Below, in pieces: positions 7,439 through 14,693 of a stretch of DNA of 16,925 nt. This DNA comes from Phycisphaerae bacterium (GTDB taxonomy: Bacteria; Planctomycetota; Phycisphaerae; Sedimentisphaerales; Anaerohalosphaeraceae). The notes under the pieces are model-generated. The model was not told the DNA's origin. It searched no databases and saw nothing but the letters and a program-made list of their open reading frames with translations. Both the position numbers and the translations under genes were made by a program. The stretch's first letter is position 1. Each line of letters opens with the position of its first letter. The stretch is taken from positions 1-16,925 of the forward strand of contig JAIPFN010000118.1 in the NCBI GenBank assembly GCA_021736615.1, read 5' to 3'.

Positions 7439-7978
7439 ATGCAGTGTCCGATATGCAAAGACCTTGTTCTCGTTGACGAAGAGCTTTTAGAGAATTTATC
7501 CGCCAAGTCCTGTCCGCAGTGCAAAGGCCGCTGGGTTCAGTCGTTCCAGTATTGGAAATGGCTCGACGCCCACGGCGACATCCTCACCGAAAAACCCCTC
7601 AATTGCAATGCCGACCTCCAGTCAGCCGACTCCCCTGCCGGTAAACTCTGTCCCGAATGCGGATGTTTCCTGAGTCACAGCCCGGTCGGCCACGACGTAG
7701 ACTTCTCGCTGGATCGCTGCAATAACTGCGGCGGAATCTGGTTCGACCAGAACGAATGGGAGATACTTGTCAGCCGAAACCTCCATGACCAGACCCATTT
7801 CATCTTCAGCGCGGCCTGGCAAAAACGAATTCGCGAAGAAGAAACAAAACTGACCCGCGAGCAAAGAATCGAAAAAATCGTCGGCACAGAAGACTACAAA
7901 AAACTAACAGAGATCGCAACCTGGATCAGATCGAACGAACACAAAAACACAATACTAAGCTACCTCCAGCAAAAGTAA
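7439..7978 (+). CDS. Protein with two zf-TFIIB-type zinc ribbons
   Basis: The 179-residue protein has two four-cysteine clusters. The first is C3/C6 with C25/C28, ending C-P-Q-C-K-G-R-W-V; the second is C71/C74 with C94/C97, ending C-N-N-C-G-G-I-W-F-D-x-x-E. The C-x-G-x-W-F-D-x-x-E ending is the hallmark of the zf-TFIIB family of small bacterial zinc-ribbon proteins, whose function is not established. A charged helical tail (about 127-179) follows. I chose the ATG at 7439 over the in-frame GTG at 7379 because AAAGGA lies 6 bp upstream of it and the protein then starts M-Q-C-P-I-C, as expected. The linker N-A-D-L-Q-S-A-D (57-64) looks inserted. A perfect hairpin terminator follows. Confidence 0.85.
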   Translation: MQCPICKDLVLVDEELLENLSAKSCPQCKGRWVQSFQYWKWLDAHGDILTEKPLNCNADLQSADSPAGKLCPECGCFLSHSPVGHDVDFSLDRCNNCGGIWFDQNEWEILVSRNLHDQTHFIFSAAWQKRIREEETKLTREQRIEKIVGTEDYKKLTEIATWIRSNEHKNTILSYLQQK

Positions 7979-8002
7979 AATAGACGCCCCGGTACATACT
8001 TT

Positions 8003-8040
8003 GGGCAAATAACACCAAAAATCCGTATTTGCCCTATTTT
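8003..8040 (+). terminator. Hairpin terminator after the zinc-ribbon gene
   Basis: A perfect 9-bp stem (GGGCAAATA / TATTTGCCC, 8003-8011 with 8026-8034) with a 14-nt loop is followed by TATTTT. It sits 24 bp after the stop codon and just before the next promoter. Confidence 0.7.
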
Positions 8041-8052
8041 AACACTTTCTCC

Positions 8053-8080
8053 TTGACAAACGCCGTAAAATCGCTATAAT
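8053..8080 (+). promoter_or_regulatory. Consensus sigma70 promoter of the beta-helix gene
   Basis: TTGACA (8053-8058), a 16-bp spacer and TATAAT (8075-8080) match the consensus at all twelve positions. The expected transcription start is near 8087, giving a leader of about 100 nt before the ATG at 8188. Such a strong site suggests high, little-regulated initiation. Confidence 0.88.
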
Positions 8081-8092
8081 ATAAGATAAATC

Positions 8093-8156
8093 TGCAGGGG
8101 AATCACTGTTTGGCAATCCTTACATGAATTCTACCTCTGCAAGTATATCGAACTTG
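8093..8156 (+). promoter_or_regulatory. Structured 5' leader with two competing stems
   Basis: Right after the expected start, TGCAGGGG (8093-8100) can pair with CCTCTGCA (8134-8141; seven Watson-Crick pairs and one G-U), closing a 33-nt loop. A second stem, CAAGT (8140-8144) with ACTTG (8152-8156), shares bases 8140-8141 with the first. A T8 tract (8168-8175) and the ribosome-binding site AAGGG (8176-8180) follow. It fits no riboswitch class I know. Confidence 0.35.
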
Positions 8157-8187
8157 TAAAACTGTAATTTTTTTTAAGGGTATGAAT

Positions 8188-9549
8188 ATGAAAAAGACTA
8201 ACCTGGTCACCTTTACATCTCTGGCTCTAATCTGCATTTGCGCTGCTGCTTTAAGTGCGGCAACAATCACAGTTGATGTCAACGGATCGACAACCTACAC
8301 AACCATTCAAAGTGCCATCGATGACTCCTCAAATGGCGATATTATTTTGGTTCTCCCGGGTACATATTATGAAAGTATAAACTTCAACGGACTGGCGATC
8401 ACAGTTACCAGCATGGACCCGGATGAACTGGGTTATGTTTACGGTACTGTCATAAACGGTCAAACGGCTGCGAGCACAGTTACTTTTGCAGGCAGCGAGG
8501 TTAATTCTTCGGTTTTAACGGGCATCACGATCGAAAATGGCAACACAGGTATCAGTTGCAACAATTCCACTCCCCGCATCGAGAAATGTGTCATAAGTAA
8601 AAGCAACGGCGATGGAATCTCCAACTGTGACGGTCAAATCAGGAACTGTGTTATCGAAGATAGCGCGGCAAGAGGAATAAGTAATTCCGACGGTGTGATT
8701 TTGAATTCGGATATTATGTCCAACGGTTCGAATGGTTTGTATAGATGTAACGGTGAAATAAGTGGATGCTCGGTCGTTGGCAATGCTTCTCATGGCATAA
8801 ATGAATGTGACGGAAGAGTGAAAAACTCCACTATTCAAGCTAATAATGGCTCTGGTATCTATTTTGCAGACGGCACAGAGATTTCCAACTGCGTAATCAG
8901 CGGCAATAAATCCTACGGTATTGGTTACATTTATGGCACGGTCGAAAATTGTACCATTGTCGGCAACGTATCTCAGGGCATTGTTACTACAACCTTAACT
9001 TCGTACCAAACTGTCGATGTCAGTAACAATATTATCGTAAAAAATGGTGCTTTCGGCATCAGGAAAAACCGTTCAAGCACCGTTGTTACTCTTAAGAATA
9101 ACAATATCTGGGACAATACCAGCGGTTCTTATGATGGTCTTACAGCAGGCGGAACCGACATTAGCGTCGACCCTCTCTTCGCACTTGACGGATCATGGGA
9201 TGGAGGTGATAACTGGACTGAAGGTGACTACCACTTGCTGTCAGAGGCCGGTAGATGGTTGGACGACATCTGGGTCCTTGACGATGTTTCAAGCCCTTGT
9301 ATTGATGCCGGCGATCCTGCAAGCATGTTTTTCTTAGAGCCTGAACCAAACGGCGGGATCATCAATCAGGGTGCATACGGCGGAACTTTGGAAGCAAGTA
9401 AAACGCCATCCGACGACGAATATGACTGTACAGAAGCTATCCCGGGTGATGTCAACGGCGACTGCAAAGTAGACCTGAAAGACCTTGCCGTGATATGCTT
9501 GCATTGGCTAGAATGCAACCGGGAACCGGCAAGTGCGTGTTTGCCATAA
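8188..9549 (+). CDS. Secreted right-handed beta-helix protein with dockerin-like C-terminus
   Basis: The start at 8188 is preferred over the ATG at 8182 because AAGGG lies 7 bp upstream of it and only 1 bp upstream of the earlier one; the protein is then 453 residues. A signal peptide (K-K-T-N then a hydrophobic stretch, ending near A-L-S-A-A) leads into a parallel beta-helix. From about residue 145 to 265 there are six nearly exact 20-residue rungs of the form C/S-D-G-x-(I/V)-x-N-C-x-I...G-I. A G-D-Y-H-L-L...S-P-C-I-D-A-G-D-P block and N-Q-G-A-Y-G-G (about 347-399) follow, a pattern I associate with phycisphaeral polysaccharide-binding or lyase-like proteins. The end holds one EF-hand-like loop, D-V-N-G-D-C-K-V-D-L-K-D (421-432), as in a single dockerin repeat. 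No catalytic residues can be named, so substrate and enzyme class are open. Confidence 0.88.
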   Translation: MKKTNLVTFTSLALICICAAALSAATITVDVNGSTTYTTIQSAIDDSSNGDIILVLPGTYYESINFNGLAITVTSMDPDELGYVYGTVINGQTAASTVTFAGSEVNSSVLTGITIENGNTGISCNNSTPRIEKCVISKSNGDGISNCDGQIRNCVIEDSAARGISNSDGVILNSDIMSNGSNGLYRCNGEISGCSVVGNASHGINECDGRVKNSTIQANNGSGIYFADGTEISNCVISGNKSYGIGYIYGTVENCTIVGNVSQGIVTTTLTSYQTVDVSNNIIVKNGAFGIRKNRSSTVVTLKNNNIWDNTSGSYDGLTAGGTDISVDPLFALDGSWDGGDNWTEGDYHLLSEAGRWLDDIWVLDDVSSPCIDAGDPASMFFLEPEPNGGIINQGAYGGTLEASKTPSDDEYDCTEAIPGDVNGDCKVDLKDLAVICLHWLECNREPASACLP

Positions 9550-9589
9550 ACAAGCAACGTGCCGAATGCGGCAAATGAATAGACCAACG

Positions 9590-9616
9590 GGGCGGATCGA
9601 TGTGTCCGCCCTTTTT
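9590..9616 (+). terminator. Rho-independent terminator of the beta-helix gene
   Basis: GGGCGGA (9590-9596) pairs perfectly with TCCGCCC (9605-9611) around an 8-nt loop and is directly followed by TTTTT (9612-9616), 40 bp after the stop codon. A smaller hairpin, TGCCG-AATG-CGGCA, lies just before it. Confidence 0.88.
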
Positions 9617-10272
9617 GATGCGCACAGTGACGGCAAAGCACAACCCAAGTACATCCCGCAGCCCAATACAGGCATCGCCTCAAAAAAATTTACCATAGGT
9701 TTACCGTTTCTACACCACTTTTTCATTTGCAAGGTTTTAAGTATCTAGAATATCTTGTAAGTATGGCATTTAGAAGCCAATATGCGACTTTTCTTGAGCT
9801 ATGCAATAATACGGGCCCGATGATACTGCTTTTAGCCTTCTATTTGGATGGGGTGGAATTTCCTTATTATGTGTAAAAAAGCCTTGCGTAAACCGAGCCT
9901 GAAAGCCTCAATCTTACCTATCCCCCCCAAAAGACCCCGCGGGTCGTTTCGCTACGAAGTGTCGTTTTATTTAATTAACTTAAAGATATTTTACATATAT
10001 TTTACCTAAGTAACTACGGTAAAACCTATTTTGATGACAGGAGGGAAGATAGAACAAAACCCATTAAGTTGGAAGTGACAGTTGTATCCGATGAGTTACT
10101 GGTTGCATGTGTTACGAGTTCTATTGAGATATCAGATACTGTAGAATGGGAGAATAAGCAAGTTGGAGGTGCTATACAGCCGCCTGAGTAAATTAAAGAC
10201 TCCCTCTATACTTACCAGATAGGTAATTTAGCCGGTTCTCTAATCATAAAAAATCAAAAAGGCCGGTTTGGT
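9617..10272. other. Gene-poor region with repeats and open-frame remnants
   Basis: No complete gene is convincing in these 656 bp. What can be seen: a C7 tract (9922-9928) followed by two back-to-back hairpins (GACCC-CGC-GGGTC at 9933-9945 and TTCG-CTA-CGAA at 9948-9958); two tandem 11-mers, ATATTTTACAT and ATATTTTACCT (9986-10007); an overlapping 7-bp inverted repeat TTTTACC/GGTAAAA (10000-10024); a good AGGAGG at 10039-10044 with no start codon at the right distance; and a small hairpin TTACC-AGATA-GGTAA (10212-10226). Two open frames without usable starts (about 9627-9876 and 9979-10191) may be decayed coding sequence. Confidence 0.5.
9979..10191 (+). pseudogene. Start-less open frame, possible gene remnant
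   Basis: The frame is open for 70 codons and ends at TAA 10189-10191, with no ATG or GTG near the ribosome-binding-like AGGAGG at 10039-10044. The translation is protein-like from about codon 16: acidic and basic residues first, then the strand-like K-L-E-V-T-V-V-S-D-E-L-L-V-A-C-V and an end G-G-A-I-Q-P-P-E. I recognise no family with confidence. It could be the 3' part of a decayed gene, or chance. Confidence 0.25.
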
Positions 10273-12135
10273 CTACCAGCTTTCGCCGAGGCTTACCAGT
10301 TTTACCTGTGCGTCCTTGCTGCCGAGCCTTGCTGCTCTCTGGAACCAGTGTACGGACATATCGTAGTCTTTGGGGACTCCGGTACCGTTGAAATACGCCA
10401 TAGCAACCCAGCCCATCGCGTCAATATCGCCGGCTTCGGCGGCTCTGGTAAACCACTTGGTCGCGGCGGCATCGTTTTGCCTGATACCAGTGCCCTTATA
10501 GAACTCACTGCCAAGCCAGGCCATCGCCCGAACACTGCCGGCAGCGGCAGCCTTACCGTACCATTTTAATGCTCTGGAGTAACTCCTGGCCGTTGCTTCT
10601 CCGCGTTCATACATCACACCAAGCATATACATCCCGGTTTCGTTACCGGCGGCTGCGGCTTTGGCAAACCACTCAAACGCCTTGGGATACTCGTGATAAT
10701 CTCCGCTGCTATTATAATAGCTCTCACCAAGCCAGACCATCGCATTTGCATTACCGGCATCTGCGGCCTTTAAGTACCACCCGATGGCCGCTAGATAATC
10801 ACTGTCAACTCCGCAACCCTTTTCGTACATCTGGCCAAGCATATACATCGCCTGATCATTACCCTTGGTCGCGGCCTTGCGGAACCATTTTAACGCGGTG
10901 GAACAATCTTTTGTCGATTCCAGTCCGTTATAATACTCTCCGCCAATCCAAACCATGGCCTGGTCGTTACCGGCGTCGGCGGCCTTTTCAAACCAGTAAG
11001 TCGCCTTCTTATAATCCTTCTCGACGCCCATACCGCTTTCGTACATCATACCAAGCATAAACATTCCGCCGTTATAGCCTCTCTCTGCGGAACGCAGATT
11101 CCACTCTACCGCCTTTGTATCGTCTCTGGCAACTCCAACCCCCTGTCTATATATCCCGGCAAGTTTGACCATAGCATAGGCGTTACCGGTCTTGGCACTC
11201 TTTAAAAACCATTGAACCGCCTCTGTCTCCTGCCTGGGACCGCAAAGCCCCCGCTGGTAAATATGCCCAAGCATAAACATCGCATTGCTGTCGCCGAGTT
11301 CGGCAGACTTAATAAACCATTGCTTTGCCTGGTCGTAATCCTTAACAACTCCAAGTCCGTCCTGATACGCATTGCCAACTAAAAACATCGCTTCTGGACT
11401 ACCCTCGGCGGCAAGCCGCATGACCTCATCAAAAGCCTCACCGGCAAGATCTATCGCATGCTTAACATCTACGGGAAATCCACAGCGGCCCTTATAAATA
11501 CAACGCGCAACCCACATTTTCCCCAACGCGACCCCATCTTCACTCAATCCGGTAAATATCTCTTTAGCCTCGACGTAATCAACACGTCCGGAGCTTCCGT
11601 CATATAAACCTATCGCACGATTAAGTTCGGATATATTCTTGTTATGGACAACCTGAAGATTAACAACATCAATGAGAACCTGCAAAGCCGATTTGTCGGC
11701 GGAAAGATCCTGAGCTTTCTGATAGTACTTCAAAGCATTATCGAAATCCCCTGCTGACCTGTAAATATGTGCGGCATAAGTATACATCTCAACAGCCTTG
11801 GACATATCCTTGTTGACTTTAAGTCCGAGACTATACATACTTCCAAGACGTATCAATGCCCTAACATTACCCTTAACCGCGGCTTTTTGAAACCACTGGA
11901 TAGAGACATCAACGTCTTTTTTGACCTCATCACCGTCCTTGTACCCCTCAAAATACGCAATGCCAAGTTCATACATCGCCTCAGAATCGCCAAATCTGGC
12001 CGAACGCTCATACTCGGCTACCTTCTCCTTGCTTATGGTGGACAGTTTGATATCCGACCAATCTTCGGAGACTTCACATAATGCCGGACAAGCAGCCAGC
12101 AACAGAAAACTGAAAAGAAATGTTATTTTGCGCAC
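10273..12135 (-). CDS. Secreted Sel1-repeat (SLR) protein
   Basis: The 620-residue protein starts at a GTG with AAGGGG 9 bp upstream. Its signal peptide ends L-A-A-C (13-16), which fits a lipobox, then A-L-C-E, so it may be a lipoprotein or an ordinary secreted protein. Two Sel1-like repeats lie at about 49-126, followed by a less regular helical part (127-244) and ten consecutive repeats of exactly 36 residues (245-604), with a partial one to 620. The repeat core is G-x-x-x-A-M-x-x-L-G-x-x-Y-x-x-G...D-x-x-x-A-x-x-W-F-x-K-A-A. Sel1 repeats form alpha-alpha superhelices that act as protein-binding scaffolds, often in the cell envelope; no enzyme domain is present. It lies downstream of rsmE with its own promoter at 12316-12344 and is convergent with the beta-helix unit. 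The binding partner cannot be predicted. Confidence 0.93.
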   Translation of the reverse strand: MRKITFLFSFLLLAACPALCEVSEDWSDIKLSTISKEKVAEYERSARFGDSEAMYELGIAYFEGYKDGDEVKKDVDVSIQWFQKAAVKGNVRALIRLGSMYSLGLKVNKDMSKAVEMYTYAAHIYRSAGDFDNALKYYQKAQDLSADKSALQVLIDVVNLQVVHNKNISELNRAIGLYDGSSGRVDYVEAKEIFTGLSEDGVALGKMWVARCIYKGRCGFPVDVKHAIDLAGEAFDEVMRLAAEGSPEAMFLVGNAYQDGLGVVKDYDQAKQWFIKSAELGDSNAMFMLGHIYQRGLCGPRQETEAVQWFLKSAKTGNAYAMVKLAGIYRQGVGVARDDTKAVEWNLRSAERGYNGGMFMLGMMYESGMGVEKDYKKATYWFEKAADAGNDQAMVWIGGEYYNGLESTKDCSTALKWFRKAATKGNDQAMYMLGQMYEKGCGVDSDYLAAIGWYLKAADAGNANAMVWLGESYYNSSGDYHEYPKAFEWFAKAAAAGNETGMYMLGVMYERGEATARSYSRALKWYGKAAAAGSVRAMAWLGSEFYKGTGIRQNDAAATKWFTRAAEAGDIDAMGWVAMAYFNGTGVPKDYDMSVHWFQRAARLGSKDAQVKLVSLGESW

Positions 12136-12315
12136 TTAGACGAACCCCTTAAGTCGCTGTATAAAACAACTGTTTACCAGCAATAATAATTGAAATTTCC
12201 ATAAAATTAGCCACAACTGACCTGCCTGACTAGCATTAACAACCAAAAAATAACGAATCCGTTACTCTCAATTCTGGTCTGGCCTAATTATAGAATCCAT
12301 TCACCGGACCGGAAT

Positions 12316-12344
12316 ACTATAGCATATGTCGGGTAAATTGTCAA
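12316..12344 (-). promoter_or_regulatory. Sigma70-type promoter of the Sel1-repeat gene
   Basis: On the minus strand TTGACA (12344-12339), a 17-bp spacer and TATAGT (12321-12316) match the consensus at 6/6 and 5/6. It lies between the rsmE stop and the Sel1 gene and would give a leader of about 170 nt. It suggests that the Sel1 gene is transcribed separately from the sulfatase-rsmE operon. Confidence 0.75.
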
Positions 12345-12401
12345 CAGTATTAAAACTCTATTTGACTTTGAAATACCGCATCAAGTTGATTATCGGACCT
12401 G

Positions 12402-13136
12402 TCACGCCCCATAACCATCTCTAAGCACGCATAATATCGACCCAAAAGCAATAGATGCTGTCTCTGTCCGCAAAATCGTCTTTGTAAGACCGACTTTAAC
12501 CGCCCCAAATTCTTCAAGTTTTTTCTCTTCCTCCGGCATAATTCCGCCTTCTGGTCCTATAAAGGCCAAAATGTCAAACTTCACATCAAAAACAGACCCA
12601 ACACTGACTGAATCCGCTCCAAAACCTCCGTAAATCCCTCTGGCAAGCTGAAAACGGGCTTTAAGATACTCTAATCCGCTATCCAGGCCGCATGGACTTA
12701 CGATTTCCGGCAAAAATATCCTGCCGCATTGCTTAGCGGCGACTATTGAAAGCTTTTTATATCTGTCTGCAACGCTACCGCCTGCCGGTTGCTTGACGGT
12801 ACGCTCGAATATCAGTGGTACGATGCAATCGACTCCGAGTTCGGTGCATTTGGCAATTACAAGGTCAAAACGCTGGCCCTTGGCAACTGAGGCGGCGATT
12901 ATCACCCTCCCGGTTGTCGGTGCCTCGAAAACCTCCCGGCTATGAACATCAACGCGAACGCCCTTTCTGGAGGCGTTTGCGACAATCCCCTTTGCGACAA
13001 CCCCATTGCCGTCAAATAATTCGACATTGCTGCCGACCCCAAGCCTCATTACATGCATAAGATGATGGCTTTCGACGCTATCAAGCTCTAAAGAACCAAT
13101 TTCAATGCTGTCACAATAAAAACGATTTAATTTCAT
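12402..13136 (-). CDS. rsmE: 16S rRNA (uracil-1498-N3)-methyltransferase RsmE
   Basis: RsmE methylates N3 of U1498 in 16S rRNA using S-adenosylmethionine; it is a dimeric SPOUT (knotted) enzyme of the cytosol. The 244-residue length is typical. An N-terminal PUA-like part contains H-H-L-x-H-V-M-R-L (24-32). The methyltransferase part has K-C-T-E-L-G-V-D (96-103), E-R-T-V-K (111-115), A-A-K-Q-C-G-R (133-139), the SAM-binding I-G-P-E-G-G (193-198) and knot segment L-G-x-x-I-L-R-T-E-T-A-like residues (217-227). The ATG lies 8 bp after the stop of the upstream sulfatase and has no clear ribosome-binding site of its own, so translation is probably coupled. This is an odd partner for secreted sulfatases. 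Confidence 0.96.
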   Translation of the reverse strand: MKLNRFYCDSIEIGSLELDSVESHHLMHVMRLGVGSNVELFDGNGVVAKGIVANASRKGVRVDVHSREVFEAPTTGRVIIAASVAKGQRFDLVIAKCTELGVDCIVPLIFERTVKQPAGGSVADRYKKLSIVAAKQCGRIFLPEIVSPCGLDSGLEYLKARFQLARGIYGGFGADSVSVGSVFDVKFDILAFIGPEGGIMPEEEKKLEEFGAVKVGLTKTILRTETASIAFGSILCVLRDGYGA

Positions 13137-13144
13137 AATAAAAT

Positions 13145-14677
13145 CTAGTCTTTCTGCCAGTGGGCATCGATGATTGCCTGTATGTGCGGATATTTCTCGT
13201 CGGTCTCGTTCAGTTCGACCCGGTTTTTTTTCAGTTCGACCTTCATTTCTTCGATAAGTTTGCTGTATTTCTGGTCAGTATACAGGTTTTTCATCTCGGA
13301 CGGATCTTTTTGGAGGTCGTAGAACTCCCAGGCAACAGGTGTCTGCCGCCCCTTTCCGTCTGGATTGCAGCCATAAAAGAAGATGAGTTTATATCGCTCA
13401 TTGCGGATTCCGAAATGGGCGGGAACCTGCAAACCGTGGGCCATGTGCATCCAGTAGCGGTAGTAGGTAACCTTTCGCCAATCGGCTGGTTTGGAGTTGC
13501 CCTTTAATGCGGCTGCAAAACTGCGGCCCTGCATGTACTTGGGAGTTTCAGTAATGCCTGCAAGTTCCAGCATCGTCGGGGCAAAGTCGGTGTTGTTGAT
13601 GAGCCATCTGTTGGTCGAACCTGCTTTGACGAGTTTTGGTGCGTGGACAATAAAGGGCATTCGGAAGGCTTCTTCATACATCCAGCGTTTGTCCATCAGG
13701 TCATGTTCGCCGAGAAAGAAACCCTGATCGCCGGTGTACATAATGATCGTATTGTCAAGTTCCCCGGACTGTTTGAGATAATCGATCAGCCGTTTGACGT
13801 TGTCGTCAACTCCTTTGACGCATCGAAGGTATCGCTTGAGAAATTCCTGGTAAGCCGCCTTTGTGTACTCGGGTTCTTTAAGGCCCTTGCTTATGCCAAG
13901 TCTTTCCGGCAATCTCCAGGAACTGTGTGCCTTGCTCATTCCGGAACCCAGATTTTCACTGCCTTTTGAACCGCTCGGCGGATTGAAAAGATTGTCCGGT
14001 TCAGGAATTTCGACGTCAGCGAGATAGCTGTCATACCGTTTGGCATTGCTGAACATATCATGCGGTGCTTTGAAGTGGTGCATCAGAAAGAACGGTTTGC
14101 TCTTGTCGCGTTTGTTCTTTAACCAGTCAAGACTTATGTCGGTTATCGCGTCGCTGGAATGCATTCCATCTTTCTTGATAACATTCTTCGGCCAGGGTTT
14201 TTCGCCCCGTATTCTAAAATCCGGATTGTGGTACTTACCCTGTCCGGGGAGGACGCAGTAATAATCGAAAGCAGCCGGTTCTTTTTTCAGATGCCACTTA
14301 CCTATCATAGCCGTCTGGTAACCGGCCTTTTCCATCTCCATAGGCAGATACTGTCTTTCAGGCGGTATATTGCCGTCAAGGTCAAGTACGCCGTTGGTTT
14401 GCGAGTACTGGCCGGTAATAATACTTGCCCTGCTCGGCGTGCAGATCGAGTTGTTGCAGAAAACCCGGTCAAAACGCATCCCGCCCTTTGCCAGCGCATC
14501 GATATTAGGCGTAGGATTCAGTTTAGCCAGACGGCTGCGGTAAGCACCGATAGCCTGGGTAGTATGGTCATCGGACATTATGAAGATTATGTTCGGTTTC
14601 TCTGCGGCACTTATTGAACCGGCCAGCAGACCGGCAAGCAGCATTGATAATATTACAGATGAGTTAAAGATTTTCAT
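13145..14677 (-). CDS. Secreted S1-family sulfatase
   Basis: The 510-residue protein has a signal peptide (hydrophobic 8-22, cleavage near S-A-A, 23-25). The catalytic signature C-T-P-S-R (79-83) has C79 as the predicted formylglycine residue, made by a maturase encoded elsewhere. Metal and sulfate ligands are visible: D36-D37 in S-D-D-H, G-K-W-H (126-129), and D317 in G-D-Q-G, where the usual D-N-G is D-Q-G. The stretch F-F-L-G-E-H-D-L-M-D-K-R-W-M-Y-E-E (320-336) resembles sulfatases acting on glycan sulfates such as N-acetylglucosamine-6-sulfatases, so the likely substrate is a sulfated polysaccharide, but the exact bond cannot be assigned. It is the third gene of the GH32-sulfatase-sulfatase-rsmE run, with AGGA about 11 bp upstream of the ATG and 16 bp after the previous stop. 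Confidence 0.93.
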   Translation of the reverse strand: MKIFNSSVILSMLLAGLLAGSISAAEKPNIIFIMSDDHTTQAIGAYRSRLAKLNPTPNIDALAKGGMRFDRVFCNNSICTPSRASIITGQYSQTNGVLDLDGNIPPERQYLPMEMEKAGYQTAMIGKWHLKKEPAAFDYYCVLPGQGKYHNPDFRIRGEKPWPKNVIKKDGMHSSDAITDISLDWLKNKRDKSKPFFLMHHFKAPHDMFSNAKRYDSYLADVEIPEPDNLFNPPSGSKGSENLGSGMSKAHSSWRLPERLGISKGLKEPEYTKAAYQEFLKRYLRCVKGVDDNVKRLIDYLKQSGELDNTIIMYTGDQGFFLGEHDLMDKRWMYEEAFRMPFIVHAPKLVKAGSTNRWLINNTDFAPTMLELAGITETPKYMQGRSFAAALKGNSKPADWRKVTYYRYWMHMAHGLQVPAHFGIRNERYKLIFFYGCNPDGKGRQTPVAWEFYDLQKDPSEMKNLYTDQKYSKLIEEMKVELKKNRVELNETDEKYPHIQAIIDAHWQKD

Positions 14678-14693
14678 TTTACATTTTTCCTAT

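Noticed and set aside
8182..8187. ATG at 8182 as the start of the beta-helix protein
   Set aside because: AAGGG ends only 1 bp before it; the ATG at 8188 has the proper 7-bp spacing and gives a standard signal peptide.
8188..9549. 60-bp periodicity in the beta-helix gene as a CRISPR-like or tandem DNA repeat
   Set aside because: The periodicity is at protein level (20-residue rungs); the DNA of the rungs has diverged and there are no spacers.
9533..9748. 71-codon plus-strand open frame across the beta-helix gene end
   Set aside because: It overlaps the end of the beta-helix gene and runs through the rho-independent terminator; no ribosome-binding site and no motif.
9763..9876. 37-residue open frame starting at ATG 9763
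   Set aside because: Although open upstream for some distance, it has no ribosome-binding site, and the short product matches nothing I recognise.
9979..10191. Assignment of the start-less frame to a PII (GlnB-like) protein
   Set aside because: Only a short strand and the end look alike; the T-loop and ATP-binding motifs cannot be placed, so the family name is not given.
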